In this document: one piece after another, positions 21,967 through 32,285 of the stretch
Layout: each line of letters starts with the position of its first letter
Numbering within the stretch: the stretch's first letter is position 1
Source: Ciborinia camelliae
Taxonomy: Eukaryota > Ascomycota > Leotiomycetes > Helotiales > Sclerotiniaceae
NCBI GenBank assembly: GCA_025890175.1
Contig: JANPYM010000007.1
Span: 769,365-833,364, forward strand
DNA: 64,000 bases
Direction: 5' to 3'
Made by a program: the position numbers and the translations under genes
Notes under the pieces: generated by a model
Told to the model about the DNA's origin: nothing
Seen by the model: only the letters and a program-made list of their open reading frames with translations
Database searches by the model: none

Positions 21967-24892
21967 ATGTCAATTCGCCCTCCTGTCAAGTCATGGTCTT
22001 CGACTTTAAGACTACCTAAATCTTCTTTCCCGTAAGCAAATCAATTTTTGATATTTTCACGAACCATCAATTGACTCCAACATAACCAGCCCTCGACCTA
22101 TCCCCGCGGAACAACCAAAATACCTTCAACGATGCTCCGATGATCTTTACAAATGGCAAAGCCATGAAAGATCTGCCAAGAAACCATTCATTCTTCATGA
22201 TGGTCCTCCATACGCCAATGGCCCTCTTCATGTTGGCCATGCTGTGAACAAACTTCTAAAAGATATCATTTGTCGAACCAAGCTTCAACAAGGGCATCGA
22301 GTTGTTTGGGTTCCAGGATGGGATTGTCATGGTCTTCCAATTGAGATCAAAGCTCTCGAGCAACAACGGGAGAAGAATAAAGATGGTGAGGGGGTTCTGG
22401 ATGCTATTGGAATACGAAGAGCGGCTCGAAACCTCGCAAGCAAAACCGTAAAGGAACATATGAAAGGCTTCCGAGAATGGGGTGTTATGGCAGATTGGGA
22501 AAAGGCCTGGAAGACAATGGACAAAACATTCGAAACCAAACAACTGGCGGTTTTCCAAGCAATGGTTAAGAAAGGTCTTATTTTTCGACGTTACAAACCG
22601 GTTTATTGGTCACCTTCGTCAAGAACAGCTCTGGCAGAAGCGGAGCTTGAGTACAATAACGAACATATTTCTACATCTGCCTATGTCAAGTTTCCTATCA
22701 CCAATATTCCCAACGAATTGAAGGACTCCATTCCCAATTTGAATAAACTTTCGGCATTAATTTGGACTACTACACCTTGGACATTACCTGCGAATAGAGC
22801 TATTGCGTTTCACCAAGATCTTGCTTATTCTATCGTCAAATGTGATAATGATCACCTCATCATTGCGGAATCCAGGTTCTCTGCGCTACAAGATTCATGC
22901 TTTAAAGACAAGGTCGTCGAAGTAGTTATACAAAATGTCTCCGGCCTTGTCCTCAAAAATCTGACTTATACCAATCAACTTCGCGGCCAAACCTCTGAAT
23001 TCCAACCTTTAATTCATGCGGATTTCGTCTCTGCTGAATCCGGTACTGGACTGGTTCATTGCGCTCCTGGTCATGGTATGGATGATTATGATGTCTGCAC
23101 TCGCCTTGGTATAGAAGCCGTTGCACCTGTGAACGACCTTGGTTGCTTTACTGATGCTGCTCTTCCTGACGATCCAAGTGCTCTGTCGGGTAAATCTGTG
23201 CTAACTGATGGTAATTTGGAGGTTTTGAAGATTCTTGGAGATCAAGTACTATTTATCTCCAAGTATAAACACAAATATCCATATGATTGGCGAACAAAGC
23301 TTCCAGTCATTGTCAGAGCCACAGAACAGTGGTTTGCTGATGTTGGAGACGTCAAAAGCGTTGCCCTGGAAAGATTGAACGATGTGACATTCATCCCTCA
23401 AAACGGAAAGCAGAGATTAGAAAGCTTCATCAAGTCTAGAAGTGAATGGTGTATCTCAAGACAACGAGCTTGGGGTGTCCCAATACCTGCATTATATGAT
23501 GAAAGTGGTACAGCCTTGTTGACTGATACAAGTGTTGCGCACATTCTCTCCGTTATCAACGAACGAGGAATTGATGCATGGTGGTCAGATCCAGAAAATG
23601 ATCCGGCTTGGATTCCAGCTGGGATAAATGGTACATATCGAAGAGGCAAAGATACTATGGATGTTTGGTTTGATAGTGGTAGCAGTTGGACACAGACCGA
23701 GCAACGTGCTGATATCTACTCCGAAGGCACTGATCAACATAGAGGCTGGTTTCAATCAAGTTTGTTGACTCACACTGCTGTTGCCGATAGTTCGGAAGCA
23801 CCTTTCAAAACCTTAATTACACATGGATTTACACTTGACCAAAGTGGACGCAAAATGTCAAAATCTATTGGAAATACAATAGCACCAAGTCAGATAATGG
23901 ATGGTTCACTTCTTCCACCTGTGAAGATGAAGAAGAGGGGTGGGAATGTTTCTCAGGGACTTGGAGCTGATGCATTGCGGTTATGGGTTGCCAGCAGCGA
24001 CTATACCAAGGATATTGTCATTGGCCAATCAGTCCTTACACCTGTGAACTCTGCATTACTAAAATATCGCATGACTTTCAAAATGTTACTGGGGTCAATG
24101 CATCAAAGTGCAAGAACTTCACCAGTGACTAAACTAGATAAAATAGCATTGGTCCAATTGAGAGCAGTCATGGCCGAAGTCGAGTCTTCATATAATTCAT
24201 ACGAATTCCATAAGGCTGTGAGTGCAATTAATCGCTGGATTCATGCCGATCTCTCTGCATTTTATTTGGAGGCTAGCAAGGACAGACTTTACTGCGGTGA
24301 TGGAGGAGGTGTCCTTGAAGAGATATTCCATGGTCTTTTGAAAATGTTAACTCCAATAACTCCTTGCCTGGTTGAAGAGGTCTGGAGTCACTTACCCGCG
24401 TGGATGGCTGCCGAGAATCCAGTTCACCCCTTCCATCGAGACTTCCATGATCCTATCATTTCTCCCAGTCGACTCCCAGTGGAAGAAATTCCATTAATCG
24501 AGAAAGATATTCCCTTGTTATTACAGGCCCATACTACCATCAAACTCGCCCAAGAACAAGCTCGCTCTGAAAAGATTATCGGGTCTTCTCTCGAATGTTC
24601 TGTGGTGATCGACCTACCTCCTCAAAGCCAAGATGTCTTCAAACGCTATGCAGATGAGCTCGAAACCATATTCGTCGTATCGTCCGTGGATCTCGGTGGT
24701 GATGTTAATAGAGGAGATTGGAATTACTCTATGACATTGAATCCACCCGGATGGCATGACCGGGGTTCAGAAGGAAAGTTGTGGATTTTACCTCCGAAAG
24801 ATAAGAAGTGTCCCAGGTGTTGGAGATATGTCGCGCCCGTGGAAGAAGAGCTTTGCGGCAGATGTGAAGATGTTACGACAGTGGAAGAATGA
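21967..24892 (+). CDS. ISM1: Isoleucyl-tRNA synthetase, mitochondrial
   Basis: Two exons, 21967-22031 and 22090-24892 (intron 58 bp), giving 955 residues. This class I enzyme charges mitochondrial tRNA-Ile. The first exon codes a basic, Ser-rich presequence (MSIRPPVKSWSSTLRLPKSS). The HIGH box is HVGH at about residues 69-72, after GPPYANGPL. The KMSKS loop is GRKMSKS at about 608-614. Between them lies the editing (CP1) domain with LIWTTTPWTLPANRA and GTGLVHCAPGHGMDDYDV. The C-terminus has the zinc-binding pair CPRCW...CGRC seen in bacterial-type IleRS. Length matches bacterial/organellar IleRS and is shorter than the cytosolic enzyme. The start was chosen from the presequence and frame. An ATG at 21953 overlaps it out of frame and could act as a short upstream ORF. 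Confidence 0.97.
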
Positions 24893-25311
24893 TTTTTTGC
24901 TGTATTTTAGATTGGATGTTAGATATTAGATGTTAGATCTTATATCTTAGATCTTAGGAAGTCGATGAATTGAAGATACCCACCTCTTATCCTCTTACCT
25001 CACTCTAGCTCTCTAGCACTCTAGCGATAAACTAACCAACCAACGGGATTTAATCTATTCATTTCTAGGTATGGAAACTATCGAAGTATTAGGTAGGTAG
25101 GTAGGTACCTATCCATCGAGAACCCACCCGGAGGTATACCATCCATATAGCGGGAAAGTGAGAACGTGGATGGACCTTTTCGGGTTTGCGATTTTCTATT
25201 TTTTTTATTGAGGTCGGTCTTGCTACTGAGGGGGGAAGGGGGGAATAGAGGCTCTTGCTTGCTTGCTTGCTTGGGGTTTTTACTTCATCGCCCTTGAGAG
25301 ATGAGATGGGA

Positions 25312-25396
25312 TTGGTTGAGATTAGATGAGATTAGATGAGATGAGATGAGAGATTAGAGATGAGAGATTAGAGATGAGAGATTAGAGATGAGATGG
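25312..25396. repeat. Minisatellite of GAGAT/TAGA units
   Basis: Alternating GATGAGAT and GAGATTAGAGAT units, three to four copies of the longer form, with sharp boundaries. Confidence 0.85.
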
Positions 25397-25898
25397 AAGA
25401 ACTACCTACCTACCTACCTATCTGCCCATCTAACCTCGGCTGGGTCGGCTGGCTAGGTGGATGAAAATAGGAGTCGGCTATTGGGGTTTTATATGTTTTA
25501 TTGATTTGATGCGATGGATGAATTGGCTGGCTGGCTGGTTTAAGTTCTGTTATGTAGTCGTTGCAGTACCTCTGTGGTTTATGGATGGATATATGGATAT
25601 GGATATGGATATGGATATGTAGGTGTATATTTATTGTTAATCGATGGGGTCTAGGGTTGGGTAGGGTTGGGTAGGTGGGTAGGTATATTTTGTTGGAATG
25701 AAATGTTGATATATTGATTATTCATGTTGGGGAGCGTGTCTGGTTTCGTTTTCGAGGCTATTGATAGCAGCTGGAGGGTGGTGTGAAGTGATTGTAGGAT
25801 ATAGGGTTTGATTAGGTAGGTAATGGAAAATAAAAGCCTTTCGGGATTCGAGTACAAGCTCCTTGGATTGATTTGATTTTGATTGGATGCGAGGTTGG

Positions 25899-25935
25899 TG
25901 GGGATGGGGGTGGTGGGGGTGGTGGAGGGGATGGG
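25899..25935 (+). other. Candidate G-quadruplex cluster
   Basis: Runs of four, five, five, four and three G separated by loops of 2-7 bases. This satisfies the usual G3+N1-7 pattern for an intramolecular quadruplex. It lies about 160 bp past the HET stop codon. Confidence 0.5.
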
Positions 25936-26094
25936 CTGAAGAATCTCTATCAATCTTTGCTTTTTTAAAAATAGGTTAATATAAAACGATACATATTATT
26001 GAAATAGCCAATACATAGAAAAATCAGAGTGACGTGATATATATTAGATGCCGACATTAAATAGAAAGAGCATGCTTAATCCCCTCTGAAATTT

Positions 26095-27828
26095 TCAAAA
26101 TCCCATCATTATGCAAACCAAATTCCAATCTCGCAGCCACCATCCCCCCCCCCTATCTTCCCAATCCAAATCACGTCCATCCCCATCCCTATCGATAACA
26201 AAACACGCCCCGATATGCTCACAAACCGCCATCCGGATTTCGCTCTCCCCAGTCACCCCCGCGACTTTACTCACCAAAAGATCCAACAATTTCGCCCTCT
26301 CGATTTCATCATCGGCCCAAAATCTGGAGGGGAGAATGTGGCAAAACCATCTGGTTCTTCGGGGATCGTCGATCTTACAATAGATGAAGACGACGCATCC
26401 GGACGTCTCATCTCGCAGGGCTAAGAGCCCCCCATACCCATCTTGGATCCGATGATGGAGTTTAAAAATACTTCTCGACTCGAGAAATAACTCGGATGGA
26501 TATGTTTCGCATTGAAACGCAGTATTCAGTTTCTTGGTACTATTCATCGGGACGGGGATCCAACTCGGAAGGCCATTCCCCAAGGTGATTAACAAACAAC
26601 GCGAGATTGATTCGTGATTGCTCTTCAGGCGAAAGGCGTACGGAGAAGACATCACATTCGACTTGACGAAGATGTTGATTTCCTGCAAGGCCCAGTCGAC
26701 GGGCATGAAGAATGGGGCGGATGGATATGAAGCTCTGCGGTACGTACCGAGGAAGCCGGGAACCGAGGGGCGCAGCAGAGCTTTTAACGGGATGCACGCG
26801 CGCCATCGTAGGGAACGCCGACGGTGACGGACGGACAAGACGACGAAATTGTAGGACCATGCTTGGATGATTGGGAGATGGATGGAGAGGCCCTCGTTGG
26901 TCATGGAATACGGAGATGCATGCCCCAGCGTATTTTCCGAGAAAAAATCTCTCGACTTCTGGAACGTGTCGGGGGACGGAGCTGGGAGACTTTGCCACTC
27001 CGGCGAGACGGGATCGGTCCAGGTCCAGCAAAAGATCGTGTGATCAACGGATACCTTAATGATTTCCTCCTGGAGTCGAACGAAAGCCTTCGTGCCCTCC
27101 CCGTATAGTAATGGCATATTGATATCGAAGATGCCCAACATGCAATATGCCATATCCTCGACCCTGGTGGTCTTCCGCTGCGACAACCAGAACATCCTCA
27201 GAGCAATGCTGGCGGCCGCCATCGGAGTCCGACTATACCCCACGAGATACGAAGGATCAATCCCAGTGATATCACTGATCAGCCCGGTAAGATACGATGA
27301 CTTCGCTCCCAATCTGATCCATTCCCGCGAGTAGAAGATCACAGTAATAGGAGCCAACAATTCCTGCAACGTCCACCCTCTTGTAAACCATCGACTTTTC
27401 CGAAAGCGTGCTTGAAACTCCAGATCATCGCTCAACCCATAATCATCGACCAGCCCCCTATCATCATCACCATCATAAGCCCCCCTCCCACCTCCCACCT
27501 CAACATCCGAAAGAAAAGCATAACAAACCACCGCATTTCCATACCACGCAAACATAGAATTAATCGCTTCCGACAACTCCGCCGAACTCCTCTTATCGAT
27601 ACAATTCGTATCAACCCAAGCATAATTCAAGCCATCCCGCAACGCCAATCGGCACGTTTCTCGAATCTTCGCATATCCGGCTTTCGCCTCGCAAGCTTTG
27701 CGGTCACGTTCCCATTCTTGGAACGTGACTTCCTCCGTGTCCCATGTGTGGGAGAGGATCGCATATTTGGGGATGTCATCTCCATGAAATTCTTCAAAAT
27801 CGAGGGTGGTCGCGTTGATCAATCGCAT
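26095..27828 (-). CDS. HET-domain heterokaryon-incompatibility-type protein
   Basis: A single open frame of 577 residues. It starts MRLINATTLDFEEF, the common opening of HET proteins of the HET-E/HET-D type. HET-domain blocks in order: YAILSHTWDTEEVTFQEW (22-39), LNYAWVDTNCIDKRSSAELSEAINSMFAWY (68-97), CYAFLSDVE (102-110) and RWFTRGWTLQELLAP (146-160). An Asp/Gly-rich insertion (about 111-135) separates the last two. Then come the usual companion segments RKTTRVEDMAYCMLGIFDINMPLLYGEGTKAFVRLQEEI (about 220-258) and a long C-terminal half without recognisable repeats. HET domains are TIR-like cell-death effectors activated when genetically unlike hyphae fuse. No NACHT or WD repeats are attached, so this protein would need a partner or would sense directly. 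A 20-bp repeat block lies 62 bp upstream of the start. Confidence 0.95.
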   Translation of the reverse strand: MRLINATTLDFEEFHGDDIPKYAILSHTWDTEEVTFQEWERDRKACEAKAGYAKIRETCRLALRDGLNYAWVDTNCIDKRSSAELSEAINSMFAWYGNAVVCYAFLSDVEVGGGRGAYDGDDDRGLVDDYGLSDDLEFQARFRKSRWFTRGWTLQELLAPITVIFYSREWIRLGAKSSYLTGLISDITGIDPSYLVGYSRTPMAAASIALRMFWLSQRKTTRVEDMAYCMLGIFDINMPLLYGEGTKAFVRLQEEIIKVSVDHTIFCWTWTDPVSPEWQSLPAPSPDTFQKSRDFFSENTLGHASPYSMTNEGLSIHLPIIQAWSYNFVVLSVRHRRRSLRWRACIPLKALLRPSVPGFLGTYRRASYPSAPFFMPVDWALQEINIFVKSNVMSSPYAFRLKSNHESISRCLLITLGNGLPSWIPVPMNSTKKLNTAFQCETYPSELFLESRSIFKLHHRIQDGYGGLLALRDETSGCVVFIYCKIDDPRRTRWFCHILPSRFWADDEIERAKLLDLLVSKVAGVTGESEIRMAVCEHIGACFVIDRDGDGRDLDWEDRGGGWWLRDWNLVCIMMGF

Positions 27829-27890
27829 GATGTGTTATTGTTCACAGTCTGATATGATTTGGGTTGATGAAGCGTGGGAAGTGCCACGAT

Positions 27891-27990
27891 AAGTGATCAA
27901 GTACGACCCCAAGTGATCAAGTGCGACCCCAAGTGATCAAGTGCGACCCCAAGTGATCAAGTGCGACCCCAAGTGATCAAGTACGACCCT
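27891..27990. repeat. Five 20-bp tandem repeats upstream of the HET gene
   Basis: Five head-to-tail units of exactly 20 bp, each containing the palindrome TGATCA in the context AAGTGATCAAGT followed by RCGACCCC. The outer two copies carry A at the R position and the inner three G. The last copy ends CCCT. The array starts 62 bp before the HET start codon, a position suitable for a repeated transcription-factor site. Regulation is inference. Confidence 0.9.
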
Positions 27991-28497
27991 GCATGTTCAG
28001 CTATGAAAAATCTCCGGTCTCTCAACATTACCTTGCACATTCATGTAGATGAACTTTTTTGATTGGGAATGATACTTGATTTACTACCAAAAACTAGTAA
28101 TTTCATTCAACACTGACATGAACGATACTTCCCTAGAGAAGGGCCAATTAGGCATTTTGATGTGTTGTCTCTTTGGATTGCTATCGTAATTTTGTATACT
28201 AATACATTAGTTTATGCATCGCTTCATTGCCATCATCTCTTCCTATTTTGAGATACCTCCATTTTGTTGCCTTCCCTTGTCATAGGCGCAACATAACATA
28301 ATCAATATCCCATTCATAAGCCTGAATTTTCAATCCTGCTTATCATCCTGTCCCATTCCAGATCAACGGGATCATTAACCGTCCATTGCGGATTAAGGGG
28401 GTCATCATAATATCCTACCAACGGTTCCTTCACCATTCTCCATCCCTTGTTTAAAATATTCCTAAGAAAAGTCAGGGTTAGGGCTACAACGAAGGAC
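27991..28497. other. Upstream flank of HET gene and 3' flank of ZZ/EF-hand gene
   Basis: About 500 bp without a gene or recognisable element. It is AT-rich and contains a short run of poorly conserved frames antisense to the following gene. Confidence 0.5.
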
Positions 28498-31400
28498 TTA
28501 AGGGATGCAGAACTCGATCCAGCTTCCCAAATAGTCCATCGAATTCCCCTTCCCCTCCGCCACCAGCTTCTTAACACACTGCTCAAACTCCTCGAAACTA
28601 ATTTTTCCCAATCCACCTCTCTCCTTACCCTCCTGCTCCACGCCTTCTAACTCCCACAACCTGTATAATACATCGTCGCACGGTCTCTTTTCTTCCTTCT
28701 TAATATGTCGTCTCTCGGCCTTGGAGGAGGTTGCAGCTGGAGTTTCTGGAATCGATGATTCGGGATTTGATTGATGTTCTCCAACTGGTCTATCCATAAG
28801 CACATTGTCAGTAAAAGAATTTGGTTTGAATTGAGGGAGTGTAGGATCCCTATGCTCTGACAATTGAGGGTTAATATAACTAGAGTCTTCAGCACTCTCT
28901 TGTTGCTCTTTTTCTTTCTCTTTGAGATGCATCTCAATATGAAAGAAAAGAGTTGGTGGTAAGATAGATTGCAATGCATGGAGAAGTTCACATTGTTGAC
29001 CAAAGCTGAGATTTTCTTTATCAACATAATATTTCCATGCCCTCAAAGGGTCGTCCCTATAGTAGGGAGTATTTTGGAATTCTATTACGGCCATATCAAG
29101 GTCAAATTCGTGTGATTTTTGAGAGAGAGATGATGGTACATTGGCATTGGCATCATCAGGCTCCTCGATTTCGTAACCCGTAGCTGCTAAGAGTTCATCT
29201 AGCTGCCTTTCGCGTATATCTTCGACTTCAACCTCAGGGATATCAGGCCAAACATGCCGTGGGTTGAGATTAAGATTGGGGATATCTCTTCTCTCAATGA
29301 GACCGCCGCGCATATGATGAATGGTCTCTCTGGCGGTTGGTCTCTCTTCTTCATTTCTCTTTGCCGTAGCCCACTTCACAAAGTCCTCGGTACTGAAAAG
29401 ATGACGAAATTTGTCGCGTTTTCCCTTTGTCTCCAAGACAGCCACGGCTAAATCTTCTTTAGCCCTGAATAGTGGATCCAGAAGTTCATTATAGGCTTGT
29501 TGCGTGACTTGGTACAAGATCTCCTTCCCTACATCTTTTTCTGCATCAGGTATCTCTATACCACCCCATCTTTCAGGCACGCTTCGCGAAGATGTTGAAG
29601 GATTTGAGCGGGTATCAAAGTCATCCATATCCTCTGCAAATCGTACCTTGGATGATGACCGAGAATGGATACTTGGTCGTTGCTGAAATTGAGACTTGGA
29701 GGTATCACCAGTAGCACCATTTGTAGGGATGTCTTCTTCGTCATTCCAGCCAACGGGGGGCGATGCTCCTTCTTCTTCATCAGTATAAAATTGTCTTCGC
29801 TTCCATCGCTCATGCAAAGCCATTCGGACTCTGTGTCTTTTTAATGTATGCTTTAGAATAAATGGGCGAGCAGTTTCCGGGATGTTTGCCAATGTAAATT
29901 CTGGTCCACAAACTGCTTGAACATCTTCATCGGTGATATTCAAATCACGTTGACGGCGTTCAAAAGCCAAGGTCGCTTCCATGGCAGGGTCGAAAAAGGG
30001 GTTTTCAGAGATGTTGGATTGGTTAGTCAAAGCATGTCCATCCGAATCCCAGTCTCCTTCGCTATCTTGAAAATCTTCTTGTCGTTCTCGGGCAACTTCG
30101 TCGATAATTTGAGGTATGCCCCCCTCAATGGGTCGGTCCATCAAATATCGCCAGTAACCTCGTGTTCTCTCAACGGATCGCCTTTCAGAAGATGAAACCA
30201 AACCAAAATCAACAAGGGTATCATCTCGATTTCCAGTATCATTAGCACTTGGCCTCAACACGCCCCTTCCATCATGGATCTCAAGCTCTCCATCACGGAT
30301 ACTTTTACCCTCGCCAGCCCGAATTTCTACTGATGGATTTGGACCTTGACCAAACAATTGCCCAAGAGCACCACGACTATGAACCTGCGCGTGTGCTTCC
30401 GTGCTCATCATCTGCTGTTCGTCAAGACCCTCCAACATATCTCTATGCATTTGGCGATATAAAACATAATAAGAGCGGAACATTCGTAAAAAGTCTTTCC
30501 TGTCAACGTAGCCATCGTCATCTATATCATATCCTGAAAAGATGACACGCCATTTATCCTTTTGTTTCCGGTATGCCTGGCCTCTGAGAAATTCCGAGAA
30601 TGAAATGAGATCGTCTCTGTTCCTATCGTAGAAGGCAAACATCCTGTCGAATATAAGACTTGGGGTATTATTTCTGTATCCACCACTGGGTACCAAGCAC
30701 CGATCAAATGTTCTTCTATCCATAGCTAGGCGAATATCATCTGGGTCCTCTGGCCAAGGTGTGTTTGCCATGAAATTCCATTGCTCAAAGTATGCTTCCA
30801 ACTCCGGTCTCTCGAAGCCTGTCTCGCGAGAATATTTCGTAATCAATTCCTTGGGCAATATCTTGACTCGGTCCATATTATCAGGCTCTCCACAATACCA
30901 AACCGGTTGTATTTGCCTTGGTCCAAATGATGGTCCTGGTATTCTCACTTTGTAAAATATGTGCGTCTTTGTATGTACACCTTGTGCTTCGCATGATTCA
31001 CAGAGATCAAAGTCTGCGCAATTTGCACATCGATATCGAATTCCTCGAATTGGTACTACCCCGCAAGCGTTACAGCCACATCCCCTATGTACGTATGCAT
31101 TTCTCCTTGTAGCATCTTCCGAAACACGAAATAGAAGTTGAACAATATTTTGACCATTTCGTTCGTTTTCTGCAATTGGTGCCCTTGCTGAAAGACCGAA
31201 ATCATCTTCATATTCAGGGCCATCATTCACCACTGTATCTCCATCTGTCAAAGGTCTGGCTACAATATTTGCATCTTCGTCTTCGCCAGGTAAGATGGGT
31301 ATGAATTGTGCGGCTATAGCGTCGTCGCCTGATTCTGTACGTCGACGGCGGTGGATTGCATTACTTCGATGTAACCTGCTGCCACTAGTTTCTTCTTCCG

Positions 31401-31524
31401 TGCCAGTGGCATATGTGCTGTAGACATAGAATATTCCATATGCAGCGGCACAACTAGTGAGGGCTAGTATTGCTACCCTGGTTCTCGATAATGTACTTGA
31501 GGCTGTAGTAGATGGGGCTGACAT
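28498..31524 (-). CDS. Membrane-anchored ZZ zinc-finger / EF-hand protein
   Basis: A single-exon frame of 1008 residues when started at MSAPSTTASSTL. An in-frame ATG at 31752 would add 76 residues of unlikely composition. The N-terminal region has one hydrophobic helix (about 15-37, RVAILALTSCAAAYGIFYVY). A ZZ-type zinc finger lies at about 143-190 (CGCNACGVVPIRGIRYRCANCADFDLCESC...HTKTHIFYKV). Two adjacent EF-hands follow at about 295-345 (DRNRDDLISFSEF and DIDDDGYVDRKDFLRMF). A long, mostly charged and disordered-looking region comes next, then a helical segment (FDLDMAVIEFQNTPYYRDDPLRAWKYYVD) and a final EF-hand-like GLGKISFEEFEQCVKKL. The layout suggests a calcium-responsive scaffold on an internal membrane, with the ZZ finger as a protein-binding module. 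The function is not known to me. Confidence 0.88.
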   Translation of the reverse strand: MSAPSTTASSTLSRTRVAILALTSCAAAYGIFYVYSTYATGTEEETSGSRLHRSNAIHRRRRTESGDDAIAAQFIPILPGEDEDANIVARPLTDGDTVVNDGPEYEDDFGLSARAPIAENERNGQNIVQLLFRVSEDATRRNAYVHRGCGCNACGVVPIRGIRYRCANCADFDLCESCEAQGVHTKTHIFYKVRIPGPSFGPRQIQPVWYCGEPDNMDRVKILPKELITKYSRETGFERPELEAYFEQWNFMANTPWPEDPDDIRLAMDRRTFDRCLVPSGGYRNNTPSLIFDRMFAFYDRNRDDLISFSEFLRGQAYRKQKDKWRVIFSGYDIDDDGYVDRKDFLRMFRSYYVLYRQMHRDMLEGLDEQQMMSTEAHAQVHSRGALGQLFGQGPNPSVEIRAGEGKSIRDGELEIHDGRGVLRPSANDTGNRDDTLVDFGLVSSSERRSVERTRGYWRYLMDRPIEGGIPQIIDEVARERQEDFQDSEGDWDSDGHALTNQSNISENPFFDPAMEATLAFERRQRDLNITDEDVQAVCGPEFTLANIPETARPFILKHTLKRHRVRMALHERWKRRQFYTDEEEGASPPVGWNDEEDIPTNGATGDTSKSQFQQRPSIHSRSSSKVRFAEDMDDFDTRSNPSTSSRSVPERWGGIEIPDAEKDVGKEILYQVTQQAYNELLDPLFRAKEDLAVAVLETKGKRDKFRHLFSTEDFVKWATAKRNEEERPTARETIHHMRGGLIERRDIPNLNLNPRHVWPDIPEVEVEDIRERQLDELLAATGYEIEEPDDANANVPSSLSQKSHEFDLDMAVIEFQNTPYYRDDPLRAWKYYVDKENLSFGQQCELLHALQSILPPTLFFHIEMHLKEKEKEQQESAEDSSYINPQLSEHRDPTLPQFKPNSFTDNVLMDRPVGEHQSNPESSIPETPAATSSKAERRHIKKEEKRPCDDVLYRLWELEGVEQEGKERGGLGKISFEEFEQCVKKLVAEGKGNSMDYLGSWIEFCIP

Positions 31525-32285
31525 TGCTACGGCGAAAGGTTGTATGAAACTTTGGATTGTCGGGTTATTGTTGGGATATCTAGGTTGAAGCAACCAGATT
31601 CGCAGGGGTACATGGCGACATATGTGTTGCTGTAATGGAAGCTTTGCTGGGTGTTGTCCTCTGATGGTTGTAACAAGTCCAACTGAATTGTTTTTCCTTG
31701 ATGCAGCTGGAGACGCGACAGGAAGGAGAGATCCGCCATTTGGCCTTGCCAAGATTATAAATCAGCCTTATCGTATCGCCTCCGCTTATCACCTCGTGAC
31801 CTTCATATCAATACAAGCTATCCGAGGGAGGAATGATTAGCCAGAATAAACTATTTGAATTTATACCTAGGGAGGTATCTAATGTTATTAATTAGTTGAA
31901 TCTACCAAGTAGAGTGATATACTAATTGAAGAAAGGAATCACATTGCCATTGAATATGCATCTTGTGGTTATACACTGAGAGAGCTCTGGTCTACAGGTC
32001 TACATACCACTACCTAAAGGCCTCATCTACAAGTATTCTCACAAAGCAGTCAAAGGGAATATGATTTGGAATTACCAAGATCAAGCAATTGGTAGCAGCC
32101 AAAAATATTCAACGTTCATTGCTTCAGTATACTGAAGAGCTAGTTATCCTATAACACCATAACACCATTATTTGACCCGTTATCACAATCCTTTGCCCCT
32201 ATAACTCCTTCAACAATCAAACCGAGAAAATGTCCAAAACAAGAATCTATAATTGCAACCTCTTACAACTCCCAGCCATTTTTCC
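31525..32285. other. Intergenic region between ZZ/EF-hand gene and kinesin-5
   Basis: About 760 bp between two minus-strand genes. It includes the probable promoter of the ZZ/EF-hand gene and the kinesin 3' flank. The part at 31525-31752 remains open in the frame of the downstream gene, so a longer N-terminus cannot be excluded. No other feature was seen. Confidence 0.5.

Larger units (their letters stand above)
24893..26094. other. Convergent spacer ISM1 / HET with purine-rich repeats
   Basis: A 1.2-kb interval between the 3' ends of two convergent genes. The + strand is G- or A-rich, with TAGG tetramer blocks at about 25093 and 25401 (complement), a GCTT run at about 25258, an AGATTAGAGATG satellite at 25312-25396 and two G-run clusters (25646-25685 and 25899-25935). 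No gene is supported. Confidence 0.65.

Noticed and set aside
26111..27852. Several + strand frames across the HET gene
   Set aside because: Antisense shadows of the HET coding frame.
31525..31752. 76-residue N-terminal extension of the ZZ/EF-hand protein
   Set aside because: Composition is unlike a targeting or folded segment; the Met at 31524 directly precedes a coherent N-terminus with a membrane helix.
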